Below are positions 47,801 to 55,343 of a stretch of 64,000 bases of DNA, in pieces (within the stretch, counting starts at the first letter, position 1; the number at the start of each line of letters is the position of its first letter). Both the position numbers and the translations under genes were made by a program. The notes under the pieces are model-generated. The model made no database searches. It worked only from the letters and a program-made list of their open reading frames with translations, and had not been told where the DNA came from. Location: contig NC_092699.1 in assembly GCF_964275005.1 (NCBI RefSeq), positions 24,046,481 through 24,110,480 of the forward strand. The letters run 5' to 3'. The stretch comes from Diadema setosum (Eukaryota > Echinodermata > Echinoidea > Diadematoida > Diadematidae).

Positions 47801-50651
47801 CGGGAGCATCACCCTACATGCTCATGTTTGGGAGAGAGCCCCGCCTGCCCATTGATGTGCAGTTCGGCATCACCAAGCCGCAAGCCTCCGCCAAGTCCCA
47901 CCACAAGTACATCCAAGACCTGCGCCGCAGCTTAAACCAAGCCCATAAGCTTGCTGCTACCCAAGCCCAGAAGAATGCGGCCTACCAGAAGAAGCGTCAT
48001 GACGTGTCTGTTCGGGACCATGCCCTGGCTGTTGGAGACAGAGTACTGGTGAAGAATGTTGGTCTCAAGGGCAAACACAAATTGGCAGACCGGTGGAGAA
48101 GTAAACAATATCGCGTCATTCGGCGAATCAGTGCTGACATGCCTGTTTATGTCGTAAAGCCAATGGACGATGATGGCCCTGAACGTACACTCCATCGAAA
48201 CCTTCTCCTCCCATGTGGTTTCCTTCCATCTGAACCAGACATCCCTGTCGCACCCCCAAGACCAGCACCGACACCACGGCCCAGGACATCCAAGCGACTA
48301 GCTGCTAAGAACCCTCAGCCATCTCGTGTCCCTGATAATTCATCTACCGACTCGGACATTGTAGTACAAGATATTTTGGACCCTGTTGTCATTGAAACTC
48401 GTCCAACCCCGGCTCCCCGCCGACGTCTATCCATTAGTAATCCAGACCAGCCCACTCCCATCTTGAATCCTCATGCCGAGGAATTCATACCTGCACAGAG
48501 GGAGCCTGAAGAAGAATTACCCGAAGTGACTGATATAGGCGAGGCAGAGGAAACCACTGCACATGAAGCTATGGATGACTTATCGGAAGATGAGTCATTG
48601 CCGTCAACCCAGTCCGATGTAGCTGAAGAACAACCCATACCTCCAAGACGGTCTTCAAGGCGTCGGGCTCCCCCCGACCGACTTTGGTATGGCACTCTGG
48701 GGAGTAGGAAAGTCAAGCTCATTGAAGAGCAGTTGGCTTTACAAAAGCAGAGTCTTGCCTTGCTTCATGCCTACTTACTTCCATAGCGTCATGTCGGGAC
48801 GACACGATTCTAGGAGGGGAAAATGTCAGACCCTGTTCTTTTGGCCAGTTTACAAATTAGGAATCCGTTCAAATGAATGGGACGAAGAGATATGTAATAC
48901 ATACACATGCAATAACTATTCACTGATATTATGTTCTATGTGTAATGATTTTGCCCTGTTGCCCTATAGTTTAGTACCTGTGCTGTAGCAACAGAATAAT
49001 GTATGGGAGAGAGACTCTAGCGTTTCAATTATACCTCAAAGTCATAACAGGTATCATGTCACAGAGAAGGGAGTGGGAGTAGCCCTACACTCCAGTCTCA
49101 GGAATGTACGAGGTCAGAAGAAATAGAGAGTCCTTTGTTTTAATGGTCAGTCGAGATTGTGTCGAATTCGGTAGTGAGCCTGTATTGGGAAGAGATTTTT
49201 ACTCTCCCAGTGAGAGCTTGTTATGACATCGGCCAGATAAGACGCACAAAGTTGGTACTGTGGCTGCTCTCATACAGCCGACTGTCATACCCCCAATACA
49301 GGTAAGCTAACATGATTCCTCATTATTTGCTGATTATAATTTTCACATGATTATGATCATAAATACATTGTATGTGTTAAGAATATTATATATCATGTTT
49401 CTGTGTTTTTCTCTTCTTATCCTATGCTAGTATCTCTCTCTTACTACATGTATGTCCCTTATTCACTGATATTATGTTCTATGTGTAATGATTTTGCCCT
49501 GTTGCCCTATAGTTTAGTACCTGTGCTGTAGCAACAGAATAATGTATGGGAGAGAGACTCTAGCGTTTCAATTATACCTCAAAGTCATAACAGGTATCAT
49601 GTCACAGAGAAGGGAGTGGGAGTAGCCCTACACTCCAGTCTCAGGAATGTACGAGGTCAGAAGAAATAGAGAGTCCTTTGTTTTAATGGTCAGTCGAGAT
49701 TGTGTCGAATTCGGTAGTGAGCCTGTATTGGGAAGAGATTTTTACTCTCCCAGTGAGAGCTTGTTATGACATCGGCCAGATAAGACGCACAAAGTTGGTA
49801 CTGTGGCTGCTCTCATACAGCCGACTGTCATACCCCCAATACAGGTAAGCTAACATGATTCCTCATTATTTGCTGATTATAATTTTCACATGATTATGAT
49901 CATAAATACATTGTATGTGTTAAGAATATTATATATCATGTTTCTGTGTTTTTCTCTTCTTATCCTATGCTAGTATCTCTCTCTTACTACATGTATGTCC
50001 CTATCTCTCCATTTCTCTCTTCACTCTCCATCTCCTTTACACTATTCTAAATTCTCACTTCCACCTTTTCGCTTCCCTTTTCCTCTCTTGTTTATCTCAT
50101 TCCTTGAGATCATTGTAAATAGTTAATATGCTTGTTGAAAGTAATAATGTAGGAGTAAGGTTAAGGTTATACTTCACGAGATGGAGGTACTACCATGGGT
50201 TGGTTGTGTACCGTATGGACATAAAGCCAACATTTGGCGTCCTGATTGTTGGTATAATAATATTGTTCACATAATGATGTGTAATTCCCAACAGACTCCT
50301 TGATTAATGTAGTTGCATATAGTTAGCATCATTGTAATTCTTCATTTGATTGATTTGAATAGTTTTTATCTGATTGTCATTATGACACTATCAAGCCTGA
50401 TGGCACAAGAACCATCATTTCCCAGTGCATCATGTTATGACGTCCTTAGATTATATATTAAGAATTTGTTTCAGTTTGGTACAAATACTGGAGACCACAG
50501 TAGGATTGTCTAGGATCCGCCACATAGGTCATTGTAGAAATTGCAAATGTGACTAAATAGCTGTATGTAATGTGGTGTACAGAATGTATGATTTTAATAG
50601 TGTTGCCATTTCAGTGCAAGTTGCACATTCCGTGGGTGGTCAGCCACTGCG

Positions 50652-50689
<38 letters not shown>

Positions 50690-53600
50690 TCCTCCTCCTT
50701 CTTTCGCTATCGCACTCCGACCTGCTCAAGGTTGAATTTCCTCTTTTTCTACTCTCCTCTCTTTTTGGTAGCAGGCTGACCACCTCTCTGTTTATGTTGT
50801 ATATTATTTGAAAGAAATCACTTTTCCTCCCAGTATTTGAGACTTGGGAAAGGAAGTGAGAACATTATACTTGTAAGCAAGTTAAAAGGAAGCTATTTTG
50901 TACTGTGTTAGCTGTTTGAAATGCTGTACAGTGAAGACCATGATGTAAATGATAGAAGGAGAGCTTGTTATGACATCGGCCAGATAAGACGCACAAAGTT
51001 GGTACTGTGGCTGCTCTCATACAGCCGACTGTCATACCCCCAATACAGACGATCCTGCCCCTTGCATCAGGCCCCCCTTCCAGCTGGTAGTGGACCCCAT
51101 CTACTGCAATCCCACGCTGAAGGCACACTCTCCGCCTGAGGGAAAGGACGAGCCCTACAAGACCCGCGATAATCCCCATAATCGACCTTACATTGATTGT
51201 AATTAATAACCAGTCCATTGACTTATCTGTAGCTGATAAATTGTTAATTTTAGGATACACCTTGTCCTGTTTAATATTGAATGCTGTACCAGTTGTTACT
51301 TATTGTTAAGCACAATTGAATTGACTGCATCTTTGTTGCATTGTTACTGTCTGTGTTGCACATATTGTAACCACGTTTATTTGAAGGTTTGATCGATTGA
51401 TCCTAAACCTAATAAAGTCGGTCATATTCATATTAATTTCCGTTTATCAATGTACTTGTTGTATGAAGTAAATCTCCTGTTTATAAACTAAACCCGAACT
51501 GGGCCAGGTTTTTTTAGAAAAAACCTGTGACATACAATATCTGTTATCTGCAGACTACTCTACAGTGGACGTGTTAGGGTACAACCACACGTACTTGTGA
51601 GCGTTGAGTGTTTATTGTCGTGCGTGTGTGGGGGTATGGATGGGTAAAGAATTGATAATCATAATAAAAACCTGATAATCACAAAATTATATTAGATTTC
51701 CTTCATTTCAATTGGCAATAAGATTGGTAATTCATTGAATATACATGACCATTTCACTTAAAGGCGTAATTTACCATTTGCACAATAATTGCACATGAAA
51801 AAAAAAAAAAAACCACCATTAGTGCTTCAAAATAGTTCTAAAATTTGATTTAAGGATAATAACAACCAATGTACAAATTTGAACCAGTACAATCGATGTT
51901 AAGTATTGTTAAACATACAAATTGTGAACAATAGTTACAATGAAAATGTTTCCAGACTTAACCGTAATACAGTTATGGTTTAATAAGAAAATAATGATTT
52001 CTCCTCATATTTTAGGCTTTATTGCAAAAATTTTATGCGGTAAGACTGACCTACACATATGCATCAAAGGTGATATCTTGAACATTTGTTTAAATCACTG
52101 CTCCCAGAGGTAAACAAAACCTTAAATCATTGTTGTTATCTACATTACCGTATACTGTTAACACTGGTTAAAAACTTTAAAAAGTTCCGTTTTTAATCTA
52201 ATCAAAGTCTCGACAAACAGGCACACTCCCTCCGTCATCCCTTACATGGTATTATTTCACGTAAAGGAAACCAAAGCCCAAATATGAATGTGGATTGATT
52301 CAAATCAGCAGTATTAGTAAAACATCTCAGTGCAAGTTTGAGGAAAATCGGACAACAAAGCTGCAAAAGTTACGATTTTTCAAAGTTTCGGTACCGTCAT
52401 CGCTGGATAAGAGGACTACTACGACGCAGATTATGACGTCAGGTATGGACAAAAATATAAAAAAAGAATGTGAAGAAAATTCAGCATAATGTAATATTAT
52501 GTTCACCATTCTAGCATAATGGAAAAAAAAACACTTGACTTACCTCTTTCAGAAAAAGGGAGAGTGATATCACACTTAACATAATTATGCATGTCAGTAA
52601 CAAGTCCATGAAATGTGTACTTTTCATGAAAATCACATTTTATGGAATTCTCCTATTTTCTTCATATTGTTGTCCATACATGACGTCATTAACTATAGTA
52701 GTCTTCTTATTCAGGGGTGACGGCATGGAAACATAAAAAAAAAAATACTTTTGAAGCAACTGTCCGATTTTCTTCAAACTTCGCAAATACGTTCTACTAA
52801 CTGACTAATATTGTTGCTTTCATTCAATCCACATTAATATTTCGTTTCATGTTTCCTTTAAGACTTCTACACATTTATCAACGATTTCGCTTTATTTCTA
52901 GTCATTTCCCCTTCATATTTGAATCACATTAAGCGGCACTGTTTTCGAACCTTAGGCAGACGTCCCCATCAGTCCAGAAGGTGAAGAGATTGGACGTAGT
53001 GCCGCCCGGGCTGGAGGCCGTAATCAGCGCACCGAGGGCCTGCGGTGCGGAAAGTCGGAGCGCCAAGGCCATGGTGAAACCGAGCAGAGGCATCAGAACC
53101 ACCTGACACACGAACCCGATTGCCACGCCCACTGGGCGTCGTAACTAGGAAGGGGAAGAAGAGGGAGGAGGAGGAGGAGGAGGAGGAGGAGGAGAGAGGG
53201 AGAGAAAAGAAAAGACGTAATAATGGAACAGTATAAAAGTCGTTATCATGCACTTGCAAATATTGGTAGTTAATTAAAGGTACTTTTGTAACTCTGAAGG
53301 CAAGACAAAAAAAAAAAGGCAAAAGAAACAAGATAATGTGTGAAGATACATGGGACTGAAATTGCAGTCATAGATAGCGTCATGATGTTTAGTATTCTTT
53401 CACATAATATTACTTCTTGGACTGCCATGTATAAGGCTTCAAGAAGAAGATATCCATGTGAATATCGTGTGTGGTTTGTTGTTGTTGTTGTTTTTTTTTT
53501 TCTTCGATTTGCACGACCGACACATTCTGCAGTAGCTACCTGTACTTGCGATTTCCCGTCTAACAGTTTTTTCTTTCAATATTGCGTCACGAAGTCACCG

Positions 53601-54120
53601 GTGAAACCCAAGAGTGCCATCTTGAATCAAATCACTGCTTGAATGTCTAGTTTTCGTCGTTTAAACAGGACGGGAATGTCGATCCTAAAAATATACGTTT
53701 GTTTGAAAAGAACCAGAAAAACCAAAAGAAACATTATGAAAGTTTGACAAATTCTTACTAAGAATAATACAGTCATGAAATTTTGATAGTGTGATCCATC
53801 AAGCAGAAATTGACAACTCCGTGATGTTGCATGTGAGCTTGATGTCCATTTGCCCTATGCATAAGATTCCATAAAATCTCTCTTTATTTGGTCGGTCGTG
53901 CATATCGAAGTCGATCCCCCGTAATCGCCCTCGGTATACTCACAACCACTTTGAAATCGCTGGGCTCAATGGCTGCTCCCATGGCTACCATAGTCAGACC
54001 GAGCGTGACGCCCAGCACGACTTGATTGGCCAATTTCAGCTGCTCGACGTTCCCATTGGCTGTTCCGTTTTCTGCTGGAGAATCGTCATACAGCATGGGA
54101 GCGGTCCATGTCGTTTCCAT
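34031..54120 (-). CDS. Gene B: SLC10 family (sodium/bile acid cotransporter-like), 5 coding exons, 359 aa
   Basis: Coding exons, 5' to 3' on the minus strand, are 53944-54120, 52951-53144, 38890-39094, 37539-37894 and 34031-34178. Phases 0,2,0,2 fit throughout and give 1080 nt, 359 residues, close to NTCP (349). SLC10 proteins take up bile acids, steroid sulfates or other organic anions together with sodium at the plasma membrane. Family landmarks present: an N-glycosylation site in a short extracellular N-terminus (NGT, about 18), Q73 in VCQVVLMPL, SSPGGTTSN (S110, N111), MTTIST and MPLNLFIYG, and ETGLQ (E258, Q262). These last residues correspond to sodium-site residues described for NTCP. 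The very hydrophobic segments fit a multi-helix membrane protein. The paralogue and substrate cannot be told from sequence alone. Confidence 0.92.
34224..34716 (-). repeat. Foldback-type repeat, family F4 copy 1 (Gene B intron 4)
   Basis: Begins TTTAAAGGGGCATTCCAGAC and ends GGAGATCTCTTTTAAA. Shared blocks include GTAGTACACAAATCAACAGC, CATGTGATGTCATCATCC and TTATAAATTCTG-like AT blocks. It runs in the opposite direction to the copies at 35735 and 37928, and lies only 46 bp from the Gene B tail exon. Confidence 0.75.
34717..35734. other. Gene B intron 4, no further feature seen
   Basis: AT-rich intron sequence between two family F4 repeats; no exon is supported. Confidence 0.4.
35735..36202 (+). 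repeat. Foldback-type repeat, family F4 copy 2
   Basis: Starts TTAAAGGAGACCTCCGGATG and ends TCGTCCGGAATGCCCCTTTAA. Shares GGATGATGACATGGCAG and AATTATGAAAATCGT with copy 3. Confidence 0.8.
36198..36283. repeat. Small inverted-repeat element with TTAACCCTTTT ends
   Basis: TTAACCCTTTTCC faces AAAAAGGGTTAA 86 bp away. It overlaps the end of the family F4 copy at the shared TTAA, so the two insertions are adjacent. It resembles the 82-bp element at 58741. Confidence 0.6.
36284..37534. other. Gene B intron 4, no further feature seen
   Basis: Intron sequence with A, T, C and G homopolymer tracts (C run near 37032-37050, G run near 37280-37292). No exon is supported. Confidence 0.4.
37539..37894 (-). 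CDS. Gene B exon 4: helices 6-9 with the ETGLQ motif
   Basis: Acceptor CCTCCTAATACAG, phase 0; donor TATAG|GTGAGA, phase 2. Encodes PFGAIGMMG, the ETGLQQVGIAL helix and the last membrane segment ending LAYQLYR. Read through without splicing, the frame would stop at once (TGA at 37535-37537). I prefer splicing because the phase-2 donor joins cleanly to the tail exon at 34178. Most of the exon lacks stops in a second frame too, which explains the overlapping open frames here. Confidence 0.9.
37928..38372 (+). repeat. Foldback-type repeat, family F4 copy 3
   Basis: Same family as 35735-36202, with the CATTTGAACA(A/T)-TATGAATTAGTTATACTG and GATGACATGGCAG blocks. It begins about 30 bp from the Gene B exon 4 acceptor, so the branch-point region of this intron lies close to or inside the repeat. 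Confidence 0.8.
38890..39094 (-). CDS. Gene B exon 3: helices 4-5
   Basis: Acceptor GATTTATAG, phase 2 in; donor ACG|GTAATA, phase 0 out. The first codon is completed across the 13.9-kb intron to give the expected Ser before VVMTTISTVVTFGSMPLNLF, followed by VPYKG-like IPYKNILIALASLVGPVIVG. Confidence 0.9.
39860..39877. repeat. 18-bp perfect palindrome
   Basis: GTTCGCCCATGGGCGAAC is its own reverse complement. A related CCCATGGG sits 20 bp upstream. It lies in Gene B intron 2; no function is assigned. Confidence 0.7.
40497..42666 (+). repeat. 5' LTR, 2170 bp
   Basis: Unusually long for this group. It contains a C run followed by (CT)n near 41785-41822, a 90-bp segment present twice (40885-40974 and 42093-42182), and a polyadenylation signal AATAAA at 42545-42550. 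The first 90-bp copy ends at a splice-donor-like CAG|GTAAGC. Confidence 0.93.
42667..43159 (+). other. Primer-binding region and untranslated leader of the retrotransposon
   Basis: Four bases after the LTR is TGGAGGCACTGCCCGG. It starts with TGG as a tRNA 3'-end match should, but I cannot name the tRNA. The remaining sequence to the gag start is AT-rich with a T run near 43077. Confidence 0.55.
43160..44197 (+). CDS. Retrotransposon Gag, 345 aa, PNMA-like capsid and CCHC knuckle
   Basis: The capsid region has LRLFSGRSPVPSGEFDFESW (about residues 67-86) and a downstream AYGSTTDGDELYLKF segment. This pattern resembles the vertebrate PNMA proteins, which are domesticated gypsy-type Gags. A zinc knuckle CYNCGEDGHRMEQC lies near residue 305. 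In this group Gag builds the particle that packages element RNA. The PNMA comparison is from memory of the family and should be confirmed by a profile search. Confidence 0.85.
   Translation: MSQQEEKSDFQAALAKLLGEHGKTLADLSLDPPVSSQSNPEVTIPKAVQETIVKHVVKSSSIQRRRLRLFSGRSPVPSGEFDFESWRRPAQQLVEAKDLSDSEKYNRIAESLLPPASDIIWALGKDVTAVQCLEGLEKAYGSTTDGDELYLKFSECYQQEHETAAEYLLRLQSHLSRALDAGGVAKERGDNVRVQQFLRGCLYNDPLLVALDLKRRPTPPTFVALLQEIRQEEQKQLDKAERRKGGHTGKKKALSAEQTAASPSDDRIAELQKQVMSLQQQLAATTNSFSRGPPRNQRRRRTMFCYNCGEDGHRMEQCNGETNAALVQSKMVSRTQSAGNGGGHQ
44071..48786 (+). CDS. Retrotransposon Pol, 1571-codon frame (protease, RT, RNase H, integrase)
   Basis: Protease motif CLVDTGSQVTCL near residue 101. Reverse transcriptase spans about 420-600 with QGITNAPATFQRLM and YLDDLLVFS (nt 45781). 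RNase H has FILHTDASTCGIGAALY near 740. Integrase has the HHCC zinc region near 1048-1090 and the D-D-E catalytic set (CMDFLS, HSDQGRDF, GNGQVERFN) between about 1108 and 1204. A long Pro- and acidic-rich C-terminal extension follows. The frame's first ATG lies inside gag, so in the living element it is most likely expressed by -1 frameshifting, as in relatives. Confidence 0.95.
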   Translation: MLQLWRGWAPNGTVQRRDECRPCAIQDGVANPVSGKWRRPSVTGRPVATRGKESPIRQSAPLHTEFHESRAKTGPSKVPPSSLVGNQPTVVALVDGTQCECLVDTGSQVTCLSEAFYRQHLKHRPLEPLEDLLVVGASGSKVPYIGYIEIHLRFPSKAAGVEAETTTLALVTPTRNGRDRAPLLIGTNTSVVRRMLDKCKQENGTNFLQTMKVKSPLISAFQHLESLNTDLTLDEQALDVRLPKTTSVQLKSGETRMLPASIECSPHNPAAVLIEREEGCFSAGGLMIGRTFTNLSRTSANACELIVTNMSNRDVELPPGAVIAKAYAADNLTPMMTSDHPGPHPPSWHAQCHTTEGSRSPPNDVLFQNQIEGSSLPEEDKQRLSSLLHSHRDVCSTDDLDIGCTSAVKHQIRLTDETPFRESCRRIPPADYEDTRRHLQELKDKGIIRDSQSPYASPIVLVRKKNGDLRLCIDYRKLNQRTIRDQYNIPKIEDTLHTLSGAAWFSTLDLKSGYYQVEMDEADKQKTAFWCPLGFFEFNRMPQGITNAPATFQRLMERCMGEMSMTDVLVYLDDLLVFSSSFEEHLQRLDKVLTRLKDFGLKLNPEKCCFAQTSVKCLGHVVSQDGVSTDPSKVSAVQQWPQPNSAKELKTFLGFTGYYRRFIPHYSRVAKPLHDVMKLYEPVRKRGRKPGGGQEKPSRPKPTTPFGNNWGVECQVAFQRLRDLLTSAPILAFADYSAPFILHTDASTCGIGAALYQRVDGRERPIAYASRGLSKSEANYPAHKLEFLAVKWAVTEKFIDYLHGATFTVVTDNNPLTYVLSSAKLDATSHRWLAALANFDFTLKYRPGKTNADADALSRMPQASQGDDEEFTSTQERIFKLKERLRDPGDGICSPEAFRAVCQSHEFSISGQDTEGEDAENDGGGCALVDVITDSEGAIPDEFASGGLGETALPSLSPADWRRLQLEDDPIRQVIELIESGTPLTTKMRSEMAEEARVILRHRKNLQMDNGVLYKVSAAPRGNRARQLVLPRSHRAEAFRLLHDDVGHLGQERTFDLLRSRFYWPRMDAEVEHRCRTCERCVQRKQRAQRAAPLVNITTTAPMELVCMDFLSLEPDNKNTSNILVITDHFTRYAQAYPTKDQTAKTVARVLWEQFFIHYGFPERLHSDQGRDFEASLISELCQLAGIRKSRTTPYHPQGNGQVERFNQTLINMLGTLEDDKKQQWRLYVRPLVHAYNCTRHTSTGASPYMLMFGREPRLPIDVQFGITKPQASAKSHHKYIQDLRRSLNQAHKLAATQAQKNAAYQKKRHDVSVRDHALAVGDRVLVKNVGLKGKHKLADRWRSKQYRVIRRISADMPVYVVKPMDDDGPERTLHRNLLLPCGFLPSEPDIPVAPPRPAPTPRPRTSKRLAAKNPQPSRVPDNSSTDSDIVVQDILDPVVIETRPTPAPRRRLSISNPDQPTPILNPHAEEFIPAQREPEEELPEVTDIGEAEETTAHEAMDDLSEDESLPSTQSDVAEEQPIPPRRSSRRRAPPDRLWYGTLGSRKVKLIEEQLALQKQSLALLHAYLLP
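48811..48823 (+). other. Polypurine tract
   Basis: AGGAGGGGAAAA lies directly before the 3' LTR, where plus-strand DNA synthesis is primed in LTR elements. Confidence 0.85.
48824..51532 (+). repeat. 3' LTR, 2709 bp, with internal duplication
   Basis: Matches the 5' LTR except for one extra 543-bp unit and shorter C and CT runs. It ends GTGACA, followed by the target duplication TACA. AATAAA lies at 51411-51416. Confidence 0.93.
48917..50002 (+). repeat. 543-bp tandem duplication inside the 3' LTR
   Basis: 48917-49459 is repeated as 49460-50002. The 5' LTR has a single copy. As a result the 90-bp LTR segment occurs three times here (49212-49301, 49755-49844, 50959-51048), twice followed by a donor-like GTAAGC. 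Confidence 0.92.
51533..52261. other. Gene B intron 2, no feature seen
   Basis: AT-rich intron DNA after the retrotransposon; one A run near 51799. No exon is supported. Confidence 0.45.
52262..52861. repeat. Long inverted-repeat element, family F1 copy 2
   Basis: Starts TAAAGGAAACCAAAGCCCAA and ends CATGTTTCCTTTA. The arms share TTTGAGGAAAATCGGACA / GTCCGATTTTCTTCAAA and the TGACGTCA region. It ends about 90 bp from Gene B exon 2. Confidence 0.75.
52951..53144 (-). CDS. Gene B exon 2: helices 2-3 with the PGG motif
   Basis: Acceptor CCCCTTCCTAG, phase 0 in; donor CTAAG|GTTCGA, phase 2 out. Contains RRPVGVAIGFVCQVVLMPL, QALGALITASSPGGTTSN and TDGDV, in the order seen across SLC10 proteins. 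Confidence 0.9.
53161..53195. repeat. (GGA)n next to the Gene B exon 2 acceptor
   Basis: On the coding strand this is a TCC-rich stretch just before the acceptor and probably serves as part of its polypyrimidine tract. Confidence 0.8.
53196..53943. other. Gene B intron 1, no feature seen
   Basis: Intron DNA between exons 1 and 2, with GTT and T runs near 53470-53505. Confidence 0.5.
53944..54120 (-). CDS. Gene B exon 1: N-terminus and first membrane helix
   Basis: The ATG at 54120 starts METTWTAPMLYDDSPAENGT, then a hydrophobic helix LGVTLGLTMVAMGAAIEPSDF that matches the first SLC10 helix (a Met-Gly pair followed by an acidic residue and Phe). The donor GTT|GTGAGT is phase 0. The start is well placed for the family, though a 5' non-coding exon could lie further right. 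Confidence 0.88.
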
Positions 54121-54199
54121 GGCGATGACGCAAGGTAACGTTACGCCCTTCTCAGTATTCTCCCTAGCAATAAATCAACGCAAAATGGACATACATAAT

Positions 54200-54292
54200 T
54201 ATAATTAATAAAAAATAATGATAAATACATAAAATTTCTGTAGCGCCATTTACGATATAATTCAATGTTCAAGGTGCTTTACACAAAAACGA
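54200..54292 (+). repeat. AAT-rich tail with TAGCGCCATTTACGATATAA block
   Basis: AT/AAAT-rich run, then TTTCTGTAGCGCCATTTACG and CAAGGTGCTTTACAC. The same style of junction occurs near 22250 and, more weakly, 8250. It resembles 3' ends of animal retroposons that carry a GCGC...GCTTTACA block. Confidence 0.5.
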
Positions 54293-54469
54293 AATGACTG
54301 AAAGTACCATAAAGAACAAAAGAAAGCAGGTCTGTCTTCAGAATGCACGGGCAAACAAACAGGATTTTACTTTGCTCGATCATCACAACGACCGCCTATT
54401 CCTCATCGGTGAACGCTCGTGCATCGAATACGATGGCATATCTACAAAATCAAACATAATCTTGATACA

Positions 54470-55343
54470 ATACAGTATTTATGTTCTGTTCGTTGGCCCG
54501 TCATCTCCCGGCAAGTCCCCTCGGATCCACTTTGGAGCAACGGACCCTCTGACTACGATTTCGACCTCTCGAGACGCTGGGACACCCTTGGTCACTGGGA
54601 AATGTACGTCACCGGGTCTTCTTAATCGACTTGCCCAAGAAAACGGCATGATATTGTCAAATGAAATCCACGATATCTTCTTAAAGATGGTGAAAAACGA
54701 CAGTGACAGCGCTTGTGGTGACATGTCAACTCTGTGCCACATTTTGTCAGCGGTGAAAGAGTATTGACTATACGTACGCCACGCAAAACAATCAGGGAAA
54801 TCGTCTCTAACAGAGCATTTTGCATTCTGGGAGCCCACACCAGGCCCAGCCACACACTTTCTTTCCAGTCTTGACATTGTCAATGACATGATAGAACGCT
54901 TGATATTACGTGTGCCTGACTGTCTTAGGCCATCTCCTTGGGCTGTGTAATGCACGTGAAGCAAGACGAGTCAGAGACTTATCAACTGTCACATATGCGC
55001 TTCAAGTAATCGAAGGTCTTCATGAGACTGGACTGAAATACACTCTGTACACTTTCAGCGAGGACAGCGAACTTTGAACACGCATGTCATCAACGAACAT
55101 TGCATTGAAACTATAAACGGATCCACGAAAGAAGGACCAACTCCTCCACAATCAAAGAAAGTAGATCTGGTGCTTCGCTTGTCGGCTACGCTGCACTTAC
55201 TGAGACCGTTGATAGACGATCCCCTGCAAGGGAAAGCACCAACTCCTTCTCGGGCAGAAATTCAACGCGACAGCTTGGGAGCTGCCTATAGAAGTTTGTG
55301 GAATACGTCGAAAGCTATAAGAAGGAAACATTCCTTACTGTGA
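54470..55343 (+). pseudogene. Broken P-loop NTPase, possibly DUF3987-like
   Basis: A plus-strand stretch encodes FVGPSSPGKSP, a Walker A pattern. It is followed by NRLAQENGMILSNEIHDIF, whose ILSNEIHD resembles the Walker B region (LLISDE) of DUF3987 proteins. Further on, SLDIVNDMIERLILRVPDCL resembles a later conserved part of that family, and a final open piece runs to 55343. The pieces lie in more than one frame and stops intervene, so the copy is dead; at least two breaks separate them. The family assignment is from memory of motif order and is tentative. It lies just upstream of Gene B on the other strand. It may have come with a mobile element, but no ends were found. Confidence 0.4.

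Larger units (their letters stand above)
40497..51532 (+). mobile_element. Ty3/gypsy-type LTR retrotransposon, looks whole, 11.0 kb
   Basis: The LTRs begin TGTCAG and end GTGACA. The 4-bp target duplication TACA lies at 40493-40496 and 51533-51536. Parts in order: 5' LTR, primer-binding region, gag, pol, polypurine tract, 3' LTR. Pol domain order is protease, reverse transcriptase, RNase H, integrase, as in Ty3/gypsy. Gag and Pol overlap in a -1 relation, which this group is known to bridge by frameshifting. I see no break in the two frames. Apart from a 543-bp duplication confined to the 3' LTR and small run-length differences, the LTRs look near identical, so insertion is recent. It sits in intron 2 of Gene B in the antisense direction and makes up about 80 percent of that intron. 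I see no envelope gene. Confidence 0.95.

Noticed and set aside
40497-51532. Reading the element as an endogenous retrovirus with an envelope gene
   Set aside because: Pol runs nearly to the polypurine tract and there is no room or frame for an envelope.
54294-54469. N-terminal part of the open frame leading into the P-loop relic
   Set aside because: This portion is derived from the retroposon-like tail sequence and low-complexity DNA, with no resemblance to the NTPase family.
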